From Granulosicoccus sp964390335 (GTDB lineage: Bacteria > Pseudomonadota > Gammaproteobacteria > Granulosicoccales > Granulosicoccaceae): DNA of 64,000 nucleotides. Shown here in pieces: positions 27,162 to 35,887 of this stretch. Each line of letters starts with the position of its first letter. Position 1 is the first letter of the stretch. Under the pieces are notes generated by a model that was not told the origin of the DNA, made no database searches, and saw only the letters and a program-made list of their open reading frames with translations. Where the stretch lies: assembly GCA_964390335.1 (NCBI GenBank), contig CAYMHU010000004.1, forward strand, positions 122,382-186,381. The letters are read 5' to 3'. A program made the position numbers and the translations under genes.

Positions 27162-27480
27162 AGACTTTGAAAAAGTAGAGTTACGCGTGGGAACCGTGCT
27201 GGCAGTCGATGAATTTCCGGAAGCGCGTAAGCCTGCTTATAAATTGACTATCGACTTTGGCGAGAAGATTGGTCAACGTAAGTCCAGCGCTCAAATTACC
27301 ACGCTGTATAAGCCTGAAGATTTGATTGGCACCCAGGTAATGGCAGTGGTAAATTTTTCGCCCAAGCAAATAGGTCCTTTTATGTCTCAGTGCTTGGTGA
27401 CTGGGTATGAACGTGAAGATGGCGCGATTGTGTTAGCCAGGCCCACTACCACCGTGCCCAATGGCAGTAAATTGATGTAG
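27142..27480 (+). CDS. csaA: CsaA-type tRNA-binding domain protein
   Basis: 112-residue homodimeric tRNA-binding OB-fold protein of the CsaA family, proposed in Bacillus to act as an export-related chaperone. The sequence runs MNTIEWSDFEKVELRVGTVL, with the conserved IDFGEKIGQRKSSAQIT and VVNFSPKQIGPFMSQCLVTG blocks, and covers the whole usual length. AGAGAAGC precedes the ATG. The first 20 coding bases are duplicated on the far side of the assembly gap (26987-27006), which is an assembly effect rather than a second gene. It converges with the secreted unknown protein, leaving only 2 bp between stop codons. Confidence 0.93.
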   Translation: MNTIEWSDFEKVELRVGTVLAVDEFPEARKPAYKLTIDFGEKIGQRKSSAQITTLYKPEDLIGTQVMAVVNFSPKQIGPFMSQCLVTGYEREDGAIVLARPTTTVPNGSKLM

Positions 27481-27482
27481 TT

Positions 27483-28340
27483 CTAGCCGGCGTCGTTAGC
27501 CGGGTTACCGATGGTCTGGCACGTTAGTCTGTGAGGTGTGCTGGGTTCTAATCTACCGCCTGGCCGCGGCTTTAGCTGCAGGCTACCAAAACATTGTGCA
27601 TTCAAATTCGGATCGTCAGAACCTAACAGCGCTAGTTGCGTCGTTGTGTTGGTGATATCAATATCAGTAATAATATCCAGCGCACCCGCATCGGTAACTG
27701 CTGCTACCATCGCGCCATTGACCCGATAGCCTTCTTGTACATCAACAAAGTTTGCGATGTTATCTATTTGAGAAAGGGTACGCCATGTTAAACCGTTATC
27801 AATAATTATTTGAGTAATATCCTGTTGATTGCCCGTAAGAATGTCGGCAATAAAGTATTGAAACACCATAGTGCTTGAACTGGAATCTGCTGCTTGGTTG
27901 CTCACGGCCTTTAAGCCGCCAATAACAAAAGGCTCTTCGGCCTTTTCGCCTATCTGTATCAAGCGCTTGAGTTCCGCATCCAGAACAGTGCGTTGTCGTT
28001 TCGTCAGTGATTGAATGCCAAGTTGATCGGGATACGCAGTACAGGTGAATCCCCAGTCTTTAATGTGTTTGTTTTTTAATTCAACTAGCTTTTCAGAGCA
28101 AAAAAGCGTGTTTTGATTGGCGTACCATTTGACTTCGCGATTGTTGTCGTCCTTGGTGACTGTGACCTCACATAAGTGTTCGCGACCAGGAATCTCTAAA
28201 CGAATGTCACGACGCTCATCGGTCGACTGGCACTCGTAATCGGCTGCGAGTACCGGTGCGCTTGCAACTACAACCAATGCCAATGCGAGTTTCGTGATGC
28301 CGCTAGGTTTTGAAACTGGAATTACATTGTGCTGGTCCAT
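27483..28340 (-). CDS. Secreted protein of unknown function
   Basis: 285 residues with a signal peptide (core LALALVVVASAPVLA, likely cleaved after ALA) and then a mature domain that starts with a Cys-containing segment YECQSTDERRDIRLEI; five further cysteines suggest disulfides. The N-terminal 90 residues (HLCEVTVTKDDNNREVKWYA, LFCSEKLVELKNK, WGFTC) look like a small beta domain; the centre is helical (LDAELKRLIQIGEK). No known family was recognised. The gene is 42 bp downstream of the hpsP-like dehydrogenase on the same strand and may be the last member of that operon. Confidence 0.75.
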   Translation of the reverse strand: MDQHNVIPVSKPSGITKLALALVVVASAPVLAADYECQSTDERRDIRLEIPGREHLCEVTVTKDDNNREVKWYANQNTLFCSEKLVELKNKHIKDWGFTCTAYPDQLGIQSLTKRQRTVLDAELKRLIQIGEKAEEPFVIGGLKAVSNQAADSSSSTMVFQYFIADILTGNQQDITQIIIDNGLTWRTLSQIDNIANFVDVQEGYRVNGAMVAAVTDAGALDIITDIDITNTTTQLALLGSDDPNLNAQCFGSLQLKPRPGGRLEPSTPHRLTCQTIGNPANDAG

Positions 28341-28382
28341 ATGACACGCCCTTGATGCACTGCTGCTGATAGCGGTACTTGT

Positions 28383-29384
28383 TCATGAGTGCGCCGGGTG
28401 TAAAACAATTTTTGGCGCAGCAGTAGCGCCGGTGTGAATATCTTTGAATGCAGCGGCGCCTTCCTCTAAGGGTCGTGATTCTACCCAATCAAGCGAGCCA
28501 AGTGCACCGGAAGAAAGTAAATTTAATGCGGCTTTTAAGTCTGTTTGGTTATAAGTATAGTGGCCAATGAATGTTATCTCTTGCAGTGTCAATTTTCTGG
28601 TGTCGAGTCCGGCTTCATTGTCCTGTAAACCAATATGCGAAATAACGCCGCCGGCGCGCACTTTTTGACTGGCGTAGGCACGCGTTCTTCCGCTGCCTAC
28701 AGCATCAACAACCAGGTCGAAACGATCATCAGGCGTGGTGTCGTTAGTTAATGGATCATAAATGCTGCCGCACTGCAACGATTCGAGTGTTTCGCGCCTT
28801 GGTCCGTTGGTTTCCGCAACCGATAACGATCGTACGCCTTTTTGCTTTAACACTAATGCCGCCAGCAAGCCAATGGCACCACCGCCGATTATTAAGGTAC
28901 GTGATTCTGAGATAGGTCTTGTTAAAGCCCGTTCAGCCATGACCACTGCATGTAAAGATACCGCAGTTGGTTCCATTAAACTGGCGTGAGTTGCGGAAAT
29001 CGAATCTTCAAGTGGAAAAAGATTATTGGCGCTAATCGCTATGTAATCAGCGAAGCCACCAGCACGACCTAAACCAATCAAGTCTCTCGATTGACAACGA
29101 TTTGGATTGCCGTGTCTGCATTCGCGGCATTGATTGCATGTAATCATGGGGTTTATGGCGACGCGTTGTCCCGCCATGTCACCTTCAACAACCGTGCCCG
29201 ACAACTCGTGCCCTAATATCATCGGCGGTACGCGTCTGGCATCGTGTCCATGGTAGGCGTGCATATCAGAGCCGCAAATGCCGGCAGCTTCCACCTTAAC
29301 CAAAGAGAGCTTAGGGCTTGCAACCGGCTTCGGCTCATCGCGCATTTCTAAACTGAGTTTGCCAGTATAAACGAGTGCTCTCAT
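28383..29384 (-). CDS. hpsP: Zinc-dependent alcohol dehydrogenase, HpsP-like (DHPS 2-dehydrogenase)
   Basis: 334-residue medium-chain zinc dehydrogenase. Catalytic zinc residues are visible in GICGSDMHAYHGHD and MILGHELSGTV, and structural-zinc cysteines in CNQCRECRHGNPNRC; the NAD loop is IIGGGAIGLLAAL. The ATG at 29384 follows a GGAG sequence. The gene is the third in a tight minus-strand row after a HisD-like and an SDR gene, the same enzyme trio (hpsN, hpsO, hpsP) that oxidises the two enantiomers of 2,3-dihydroxypropane-1-sulfonate in Cupriavidus. In that pathway HpsP interconverts (S)-DHPS and the 2-keto compound. The function rests mainly on context; another polyol is possible. Confidence 0.7.
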   Translation of the reverse strand: MRALVYTGKLSLEMRDEPKPVASPKLSLVKVEAAGICGSDMHAYHGHDARRVPPMILGHELSGTVVEGDMAGQRVAINPMITCNQCRECRHGNPNRCQSRDLIGLGRAGGFADYIAISANNLFPLEDSISATHASLMEPTAVSLHAVVMAERALTRPISESRTLIIGGGAIGLLAALVLKQKGVRSLSVAETNGPRRETLESLQCGSIYDPLTNDTTPDDRFDLVVDAVGSGRTRAYASQKVRAGGVISHIGLQDNEAGLDTRKLTLQEITFIGHYTYNQTDLKAALNLLSSGALGSLDWVESRPLEEGAAAFKDIHTGATAAPKIVLHPAHS

Positions 29385-29412
29385 TGACGATCTCCAGATA
29401 GCTTTTAAGCAA

Positions 29413-30186
29413 CTATTTGGCGGTAAAACCGCCATCGACATAAATGACTTGACCGGTAATGTAGTTAGACGCAGGCGAAGCCAGAAACACTGTTACGCCA
29501 TGCAGATCAGCAAGCTTGCCGTTGCGTCCGATTGCCGTTTGCGCAGCCAGCGAGTCTGCTACTTGTTCTTGAGCAAATACCGGTGCGGTTAGTCCGGTTG
29601 GAAAGAATCCTGGCGCGATTGCATTACAGGCAATGCCGTTGCCAGACCAAGCTTCTGCCATGGCTCGAGTAACTTGCGCTATTCCGCCTTTGGATGCACC
29701 GTAAGCCATACCGTTGGTAAACGCGCGTTGCGATTGCAGCGACGCGATATTAATGATGCGACCCCAGCCACGCTGTTGCATACCACCCACAAATTCCCGT
29801 GCGAGAAAAAACGGCACGCTGAGGTTTAAATTGATTGTGGTATCCCAGCTTTCTGGAGTGATGGCTTCAGGTGCTTCGCGTAAATTAACGCCAGCTGCGT
29901 TAACCAAAATATCTATTTGTCCGGTACAGGCGCTTGCTGAAGCGGCAAACTCTTTAAACGTGGATTTGTCGCTGAGATCGGCGGGCAACGTGAATGCCAT
30001 TCCGCCGTTGTCCTGGATCGTGTTAAGTGTCTGGGTTAGTGCATCTTCCCGACGACCAACCAATACAAGACTTGCACCAGCCGAAGCCAGTGCAATACTT
30101 TGAGCCTGTCCGATGCCTGAAGAGGCACCGGTAACCAATGCTGTTTTTCCTGCTAAGGAAAACTGCGGTGGCACATCGTCAACCAT
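29413..30186 (-). CDS. hpsO: Short-chain dehydrogenase, HpsO-like (DHPS 2-dehydrogenase)
   Basis: 257-residue SDR with the NAD-binding TGASSGIGQAQSIAL, the NAAGVN motif, catalytic Ser in INIASLQSQ, and Tyr-Lys in AYGASKGG (Y-x-x-x-K), followed by APGFFPTG. The start ATG lies 2 bp after the hpsN-like stop codon, so translation is probably coupled. In the DHPS pathway HpsO reduces the 2-keto intermediate to (R)-DHPS, the substrate of HpsN. The sequence alone would also fit gluconate or 3-oxoacyl reductases; the name follows from the neighbours. Confidence 0.7.
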   Translation of the reverse strand: MVDDVPPQFSLAGKTALVTGASSGIGQAQSIALASAGASLVLVGRREDALTQTLNTIQDNGGMAFTLPADLSDKSTFKEFAASASACTGQIDILVNAAGVNLREAPEAITPESWDTTINLNLSVPFFLAREFVGGMQQRGWGRIINIASLQSQRAFTNGMAYGASKGGIAQVTRAMAEAWSGNGIACNAIAPGFFPTGLTAPVFAQEQVADSLAAQTAIGRNGKLADLHGVTVFLASPASNYITGQVIYVDGGFTAK

Positions 30187-30188
30187 GG

Positions 30189-31514
30189 TTATTTATCTGC
30201 AGGTTGAAGCTCGAAGGTTTCGTCGGGAAAATACTTAGCTAAACGATCATCCCCAGCTCGCGCATGGGCTTCCATTCCTTCCAGTCTTGAGATGCGAGCG
30301 GCAGCTGACGCAACTTCGCGGCACGACTCTTTAGTCATGCGTTGTGTAGTCACCGTTTTTATAAATTTAGCTGCAGATAATCCACCAGTATAACGACCTG
30401 CGCCCCGGGTTGGCAGAATATGGTTCGTGCCAGAGCACTTGTCACCGAAAGTCACGGTTGTTTCTTCACCGACAAACAATGAACCATAGTTGCGTAAACG
30501 CTTAGTCCACCAATCCAGATTGTCGGCATGAACTTCCAAGTGTTCGGATGCGTACTTATCGCTGATGGTTGCCATTGATTCATCGTCGCTACATAAGATG
30601 ACTTCGCCATAGTCACGCCATGCGGCCGTGGCGGCTTCGCGTGCTGTGTCAGGTAACTTCGCGATGAGATCCGGCATTATTTCGATGACCTTGTCGGCTA
30701 ATGCACGGTCGGTCGTGAACAGCCATACCGGAGAATCAGGGCCGTGTTCTGCCTGACTGACCAAATCACTGGCAACAATGCGAGGGTCAGCGCTTGTATC
30801 TGCAATGATGCCGATTTCAGTTGGGCCTGCGAACAGATCGATACCGACGCGACCAAATAACAAACGTTTGGCTTCAGCAACAAAACGATTACCGGGACCC
30901 ACAAGAATATCCGCAGGGTGGCCGGTGAATAATCCGAAAGCCATTGCCGCTATACCTTGCACTCCGCCCAACGCGAGAATGGTGTCAGCACCACATAAGT
31001 TTGCCGTGTACACAATTGCCGGGTTAGGGCCACCAGCTTGGCCATCGCTTGCAGGTTTTGGGGGTGAGCACGCTACCACGTGGGAAACGCCAGCAGTTTT
31101 TGCCGTACCAACGGACATAATGGCTGACGCGACATGCGCGTAGCGACCTCCGGGAATGTAGCAACCCGCAGTTTGCATTGGAATTTGTTTTTGGCCAGCC
31201 CAAAGTCCTGGAGATAATTCGACTTCGAACTCGCTTAATGAATCACGTTGCTTCTCGGCAAATTTACGCACGCGATCGTATGAGAATTGAATATCATCTT
31301 TAACCTTCTGCGGTACCAGTGCCGATGCATCGGCTATGGCTTGTTCGGATAACACGATGTCACCTTCGTAGCCGTCCAGCTTTTTCGCGTAATCAATGCA
31401 AGCTGATTCACCCTCGGTTTCGATCGTTTGCAAAATGTCTTGCACGATAGTACGAGTGGTGTCGTCCTGAGCAGCTGCTGATTCGGTCGCTTTTTTAATG
31501 TATTCAATACTCAT
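30189..31514 (-). CDS. hpsN: Histidinol dehydrogenase-family enzyme, HpsN-like (sulfopropanediol 3-dehydrogenase)
   Basis: 441-residue HisD-fold NAD enzyme that, in the HpsN branch, oxidises (R)-DHPS in two steps to (R)-sulfolactate. All four zinc ligands of HisD are conserved by alignment in the mind: Gln254 and His257 (QAEH), Asp358 (FGDKCSGTNHILPT) and His417 (MEAHARA), and the catalytic Glu324-His325 pair is present (SEHLEV). It is not the histidine-pathway enzyme in context: the his genes are at 54172-58021 and this gene sits with an SDR and a zinc dehydrogenase, as in known hpsNOP clusters. GGAAG precedes the ATG. The TerC gene is 36 bp upstream. Sulfolactate lyase (suyAB) genes are not in the window. 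Confidence 0.78.
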   Translation of the reverse strand: MSIEYIKKATESAAAQDDTTRTIVQDILQTIETEGESACIDYAKKLDGYEGDIVLSEQAIADASALVPQKVKDDIQFSYDRVRKFAEKQRDSLSEFEVELSPGLWAGQKQIPMQTAGCYIPGGRYAHVASAIMSVGTAKTAGVSHVVACSPPKPASDGQAGGPNPAIVYTANLCGADTILALGGVQGIAAMAFGLFTGHPADILVGPGNRFVAEAKRLLFGRVGIDLFAGPTEIGIIADTSADPRIVASDLVSQAEHGPDSPVWLFTTDRALADKVIEIMPDLIAKLPDTAREAATAAWRDYGEVILCSDDESMATISDKYASEHLEVHADNLDWWTKRLRNYGSLFVGEETTVTFGDKCSGTNHILPTRGAGRYTGGLSAAKFIKTVTTQRMTKESCREVASAAARISRLEGMEAHARAGDDRLAKYFPDETFELQPADK

Positions 31515-31550
31515 GATAATTCTTCCAATTTATATTTTTGTGGCGTTGGA

Positions 31551-32177
31551 TTATGCAAAGTGCTGTAGAACTTCGTTGCCACCTTCCCACATCATCACAA
31601 GAGATACGTAAAAGATGAGTATCAGACCAACGTAAGCAACCCATGGATAGCGTTTAAGTAATTTAGCTATCAAGGTTGCAGCAAACACCATAAACGCTAC
31701 GGACAGTGCTAAACCAAACACTAAAATCGCAGGATAATCCCTGGATACGCCCGCAATGGCTAGTACGTTGTCTATCGACATAGACAAGTCTGCGATGACG
31801 ATCTGAAAAATGGCTGGACGCATCGACGTAAACGGTTTTGCTTCACCGTCTGCGCCTTCCAGTTCGTCGTAGCCTGAGCGCAGCTCGGACCATAAACGCC
31901 AGCACACCCACAAGAGCAGTGCACCGCCAATGAGTTTTAAACCAATGACGTTAAGTAGCTGGACAGTTATTAGTGAGAAGCCGATACGCATGACAACGGC
32001 GGCACCAATCCCGAACAGGATGACTTTCTTGCGCATTTCGGGCGGTACGCGTGAGGCGACCATGCCAACGATAATTGCGTTGTCTCCGGCTAATACCAAG
32101 TCGATAAAAATGACTTGTATAAGCACGTTGAACGCATCTAGCGATTGCAAGTCGCTGAATATTTCAGCAAAGGACAT
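31551..32177 (-). CDS. TerC/YjbE-family integral membrane protein
   Basis: 208 residues with about seven hydrophobic helices and the two acidic motifs of TerC proteins, FIDLVLAGDNAIIVG and VIADLSMSIDNVLAIAG, whose Asp/Asn residues are thought to bind a metal ion, usually manganese. It would be an inner-membrane ion exporter. No yybP-ykoY manganese riboswitch was recognised in the upstream 500 bp. The gene is only 36 bp ahead of the hpsN-like gene on the same strand, so it may be the first gene of the DHPS operon; a metal link to the zinc/HisD-type enzymes or a role in product export is speculation. Confidence 0.88.
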   Translation of the reverse strand: MSFAEIFSDLQSLDAFNVLIQVIFIDLVLAGDNAIIVGMVASRVPPEMRKKVILFGIGAAVVMRIGFSLITVQLLNVIGLKLIGGALLLWVCWRLWSELRSGYDELEGADGEAKPFTSMRPAIFQIVIADLSMSIDNVLAIAGVSRDYPAILVFGLALSVAFMVFAATLIAKLLKRYPWVAYVGLILIFYVSLVMMWEGGNEVLQHFA

Positions 32178-32702
32178 AATATAGAGTTACTCGTGTTGCG
32201 GTGTTAGATTAGGCGATTGACGGTAATGACGGTAATAGCAACGCTCAGTACAAATGATGTGAGGTCAATGTCGGTTGGCTGCTAAGTATTGTTTGTACTG
32301 CATGTCAAAAGAGGCAATAGTGAGACAAAGAATCTCATTAAAGCCAAAAACTGTCAAACTCCATCCGCGAAGAACCGACTTATGGAACCAAGGTTGTTAG
32401 CGGACTAATCAAACATGTATAAGATATCTTGTACATGATTGATTGGCAAGATCTGTTTTAAGAATTGGTCGATTTTGGTTACAGGCATAAGCCTCGAATC
32501 AGCAATGTGATGCTAAATCAATGATCTATGGCGTTGTTATGTGCATTAACCTGTTTTTATAAACATGACTCAATGTCACTAATAACGACAATATTTGGTA
32601 GATATGCTTTTTATTTCACAGATGGTCGAAGACCGTAGCGCCCCAACACCGATTGCAGAGGCTCTCCCGGATTTGAATGGCCTTGGGGGCTGCTGCAGAT
32701 TC
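32178..32702. other. 525-bp intergenic region upstream of terC
   Basis: No gene seen on either strand. It must carry the promoter for terC-hps; a TTGACA hexamer on the minus strand near 32308-32313 lacks a convincing -10 partner. It also holds a 38-bp imperfect palindrome (32407-32444) and a tandem GACGGTAAT repeat near 32219-32237. Confidence 0.5.
32407..32444. promoter_or_regulatory. 38-bp near-perfect palindrome (possible operator)
   Basis: Arms at 32407-32425 and 32426-32444 match in 17 of 19 positions with no spacer (left arm AATCAAACATGTATAAGAT). It is AT-rich and not followed by a T-run in either direction, so it is more like an operator than a terminator. It lies 230 bp before the terC start. 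The binding factor is unknown. Confidence 0.45.
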
Positions 32703-34070
32703 TTAGCTTAAAAATCCAAGGTCTTGCTGAGCGAAGTTATTCAGCGTGGGCAACACATGGTGAAGCTCAGTTTCCGGTAGGCCCATCCAGCGCAATAGGG
32801 TGGCGGCATACTGAGCTGACGACAACGTGGGCACCACGCGACCATTCTGAATTGCATCCGGTCCTTCAGTGCCCATGCGTGGCATGGCACCAATCACATC
32901 ACCACCATTGACCGCACCGCCCATGACCATCATGTGATTACCCCATCCATGATCAGTGCCGTCTCCGTTGCCGGTTAAGCTACGACCAAAATCTGATGCG
33001 GTAAAGGTGGTGACGTTATCAGCCTCGCCAATATTATCCAACGTTTGTTGGAAGAAACTCATGGCATCGGCAAGCTCGGCAAACAATGCGGGTTGATCTC
33101 GGTTTTGGTGATCATGTACATCAAAGCCTTTCATTCGAACATAGAATATCTGGCGTCGCATCCCGAGTTGTCCGCGCGCGGCGATTAACTGAGCAACCAT
33201 TCCAAGTTGTGCGGCCAGCGAATTTTCTTCAGGTTGCTGCGTGATGATCGCGCTGTTCTGTTCAAGTACGGCGCCCAGTTCTTCAGTGATATTCATGGCA
33301 CGTGTATGCAAATCAGCATAGGCTTGCGAGAATACATGCGACTGCGGTTGCTCCATCACCTGACGGAACGCGTCTGCCCGTGGTTGTTCCCAGTCATTGG
33401 TGCTATCCATGCCAGCGTATTCGAGTAAGCCGCTTTCCTCTATTGAATAGGGACGTTGTCCCGAGCCCGTTTGCCAGTAGTTAGAGCCATCCAGTGTTAC
33501 TGATGTCAGGTAGGCGCGTTCCTGATAGCCATTTAAATATTGCGCTGCCAGTGCACCCCATCCATGCTCAGAACGTCCACGACCTTGTAACTGCTGCCAC
33601 TGAATTTCTTGATCTGAATGCGAAAACAATTGCGAAGGCAGTGGAACAGCTTTGTTTTCGTAGAGCTCTTTGGTTGTGGGAACGATAATGTTTCCCACGT
33701 TGGCAACCATGGCTAAACGTTGCTCTTGATACAAGCGGTAAAGCGGTTCAGCGTGCCGGCTCAGTCCTACTGAACCTACATTTGATCGGCTGGATAAATC
33801 GATCAGTTGATCACGACCAACTGCCAGGTTTTGACGAGAATTCGCGTACTCGTTGTACTCGGCATTGCCGGTAGGCACCAATAAACTGAATCCATCGGCA
33901 CCACCGTCCAGATAAATGCACACTAAAGCGCGATAGTCTGATTCATTTGCGTATGCCGTGCTACCTGCATTAGCCAGGGTCAGCAGTGGGTTAGCGCCGA
34001 GTGCCAGTCCGGCACCCGTAATTGTTTTCGCACCTAGTTTTAGAAATCGGCGTCGCTGATGACTGTTCAT
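32703..34070 (-). CDS. DUF1501 family protein with Tat signal peptide
   Basis: 455 residues of the DUF1501 family, a sulfatase-like fold of unknown function. The N-terminus QRRRFLKLGAKTI has the twin-arginine motif (RRxFLK) and is followed by a hydrophobic stretch and an Ala-rich cleavage region, so it should be exported folded by the Tat system, whose tatABC genes are at 58039-59765. Family landmarks are VCIYLDGGADGFSLLVP near the N-terminus and TFTASDFGRSLTGNGDGTDHGWGNH near residue 350, with the expected metal-binding-type Asp/His residues. The DUF1800 gene lies 35 bp upstream; the two are nearly always paired. Confidence 0.93.
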   Translation of the reverse strand: MNSHQRRRFLKLGAKTITGAGLALGANPLLTLANAGSTAYANESDYRALVCIYLDGGADGFSLLVPTGNAEYNEYANSRQNLAVGRDQLIDLSSRSNVGSVGLSRHAEPLYRLYQEQRLAMVANVGNIIVPTTKELYENKAVPLPSQLFSHSDQEIQWQQLQGRGRSEHGWGALAAQYLNGYQERAYLTSVTLDGSNYWQTGSGQRPYSIEESGLLEYAGMDSTNDWEQPRADAFRQVMEQPQSHVFSQAYADLHTRAMNITEELGAVLEQNSAIITQQPEENSLAAQLGMVAQLIAARGQLGMRRQIFYVRMKGFDVHDHQNRDQPALFAELADAMSFFQQTLDNIGEADNVTTFTASDFGRSLTGNGDGTDHGWGNHMMVMGGAVNGGDVIGAMPRMGTEGPDAIQNGRVVPTLSSAQYAATLLRWMGLPETELHHVLPTLNNFAQQDLGFLS

Positions 34071-34105
34071 GTTTTTCTCTGAATTATTTTATTTTTATTG
34101 TTTTT

Positions 34106-35788
34106 TTATATCTGTACGGCAGCTTCTGGTGAGCTGATAATCAGAAATATGGCTTCTGCAATGCGCTGCGATGCGGCGTTAGCGTAATCACGGGAGCCCA
34201 TCAGTTGCGATACAGTACTGCGTAGCTCGTCCGACATCCGGCCGCCCAGCAACAACATATCCAGATGATCAAGCAAGGCTTCGCGATCGTGTTCTAAATC
34301 CATTTCTCGATCAATGTTAATGGCAATCCGGTGCTCATCTCCTGCCACTTTGTAGTTGTGTGACCACACACTGTTTGACAACAAGCGGCTGGTGATTTTG
34401 ATGATGCTGGACTCATCCAGAATTTCAAACTCGGGTGACGCCAAGCCCCTTTCACGAATGTTTCCCGGTTGACTGAAGTCTGGTCTGAAAAAATTAAACA
34501 CAGACGGTGAACCCAGCGGTGCTTGCTTAAGTTCTTTCATGACCCAAGCATAATTAAAGTCGTTGTGAATATAGCTTGGCTCAAACGCACGCCACAATTG
34601 GGTGACCTTCAGTAAGGGTTCTTTGGTTTTACCGAATGTATGCCCGCCGTTTAGATGACCTTGCCGGGCTTCTTCGTGCATCAAAATGGCTTTGATTGTG
34701 CTGCCTAAGTTGCCTCGCTCACCATTGATGTTTTCGTTAAACACAGCAACCACGTCCTGTACATACTGTGGGCTAGGGTTACTGGTAATTAGCTTGCTGA
34801 TAAGTTGTTTTACGATAAATGGACCCACATTCGGGTGGTTCTCAATGTTGTCTAATGCATCCTCCAGATCTTGCTCGGGGGTTTGGCCTGCTGGTACTAC
34901 GAAGTCATTAAGCAGTACTTTCTCACCGGTATCATGGTACTCAGGCCATGCCACCATCGGATTCACAAAATCTTTGTTTTGCGGCCATCTAAAATCCGCC
35001 GCATTCGCAAAGTGCCAGCCAGTAAATACATGGGCAAACCCTTCTACCGTTTCTTGAGTGTATGTGGGGAGCGGAACACCATCTGCGTCGGTTATAGGGG
35101 TGCCATCGTCATTCAACATGCTCAGACCAATACTGAATAGCTGTAGTAGTTCACGAGCATAGTTTTCATCCGGACGGATGTTTTTCTCGGGATCCGGTTT
35201 GCGATTACCTTTCATGCTCAGATAATCACCCATGATTGGATGCAGCGTTATTTCTTCTATTAAGTCGCGGTAGTTGCCAAACGAGTGTCGCAGCAATACA
35301 TCGTAATAACTGGCAAGCCCAGGTTGTTCATCCCCGAGCCCAGCTGATGCTGATACTACGAATATCTGACTGAGTGCGAATGCAACTCGCTGCCGCAATT
35401 GATCTTCCGCGCCAATGCTATTGCGCCACCAAATATTGATGTACTCGTTCCAACGTTTGTTCGGCGATGAGTGATAGCCCGCCGATAAGTAGGTTGCAGG
35501 TGCAGCCATTTGCGCATCAATCCATGCTTCCGGCGTTTGACCTTCTAAACTATCAAGTAACTTGGTGTTCGCACCATACGTGGTTTGTTCCAGCAACCGA
35601 AACGCGTCCTGTTTTGTCAGGGGAGTGTTCGGTGCAGCGTTGTTTACCTCAGTGGCGGGCAGCGCTGGCGCTATTGCTGGTACACCGGGAGCGGTGTTCG
35701 GTGCGTTCAAATCCGTTCCGCCTCCACAGGCAGTTAACAGCAACGCGCTTGGCAACAATAGTGATTTTATGGTTTTTCTTATTATCAT
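34106..35788 (-). CDS. DUF1800 family lipoprotein
   Basis: 560-residue DUF1800 protein, partner of DUF1501; function unknown. The ATG at 35788 gives a lipoprotein signal peptide MIIRKTIKSLLLPSALLLTAC followed by a Gly/Pro/Asn-rich linker. The domain begins LTKQDAFRLLEQTTYGAN, then shows RVAFALSQIFVVSAS, NYARELLQLFSIGL, VEGFAHVFTGW and the C-terminal LGSPSVFNFFRPDF, all conserved in the family. The lipobox plus the Tat-exported partner suggest a periplasmic or surface complex. A short dyad lies at 35867-35882 upstream. The pair is typically associated with secreted or surface systems in marine bacteria, which is inference. Confidence 0.92.
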   Translation of the reverse strand: MIIRKTIKSLLLPSALLLTACGGGTDLNAPNTAPGVPAIAPALPATEVNNAAPNTPLTKQDAFRLLEQTTYGANTKLLDSLEGQTPEAWIDAQMAAPATYLSAGYHSSPNKRWNEYINIWWRNSIGAEDQLRQRVAFALSQIFVVSASAGLGDEQPGLASYYDVLLRHSFGNYRDLIEEITLHPIMGDYLSMKGNRKPDPEKNIRPDENYARELLQLFSIGLSMLNDDGTPITDADGVPLPTYTQETVEGFAHVFTGWHFANAADFRWPQNKDFVNPMVAWPEYHDTGEKVLLNDFVVPAGQTPEQDLEDALDNIENHPNVGPFIVKQLISKLITSNPSPQYVQDVVAVFNENINGERGNLGSTIKAILMHEEARQGHLNGGHTFGKTKEPLLKVTQLWRAFEPSYIHNDFNYAWVMKELKQAPLGSPSVFNFFRPDFSQPGNIRERGLASPEFEILDESSIIKITSRLLSNSVWSHNYKVAGDEHRIAINIDREMDLEHDREALLDHLDMLLLGGRMSDELRSTVSQLMGSRDYANAASQRIAEAIFLIISSPEAAVQI

Positions 35789-35866
35789 GAACTGCGATCT
35801 AGCCTCTCTCACGAGGCTATTAACGGCAGAATATGCAGTTCAATAAGCAGTAATTTTTAGGGTGTG

Positions 35867-35882
35867 ATCCGTGTCCACGGAT
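35867..35882. promoter_or_regulatory. 16-bp dyad upstream of the DUF1800 gene
   Basis: ATCCGTG and CACGGAT separated by two bases. The spacing is too tight for a good hairpin, so an operator is possible, but it could be chance. It is 79 bp upstream of the DUF1800 start and just after the DsbA-like gene's stop. Confidence 0.25.
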
Positions 35883-35887
35883 TTATA

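Noticed and set aside
30189..31514. Histidinol dehydrogenase of histidine biosynthesis
   Set aside because: The gene is with two sugar/alcohol-type dehydrogenases and far from hisBHAFIE; the HpsN branch fits better. Phylogeny would settle it.
32178..32400. yybP-ykoY manganese riboswitch upstream of terC
   Set aside because: The conserved GGGGAGUA-type loops were not found on the minus strand.
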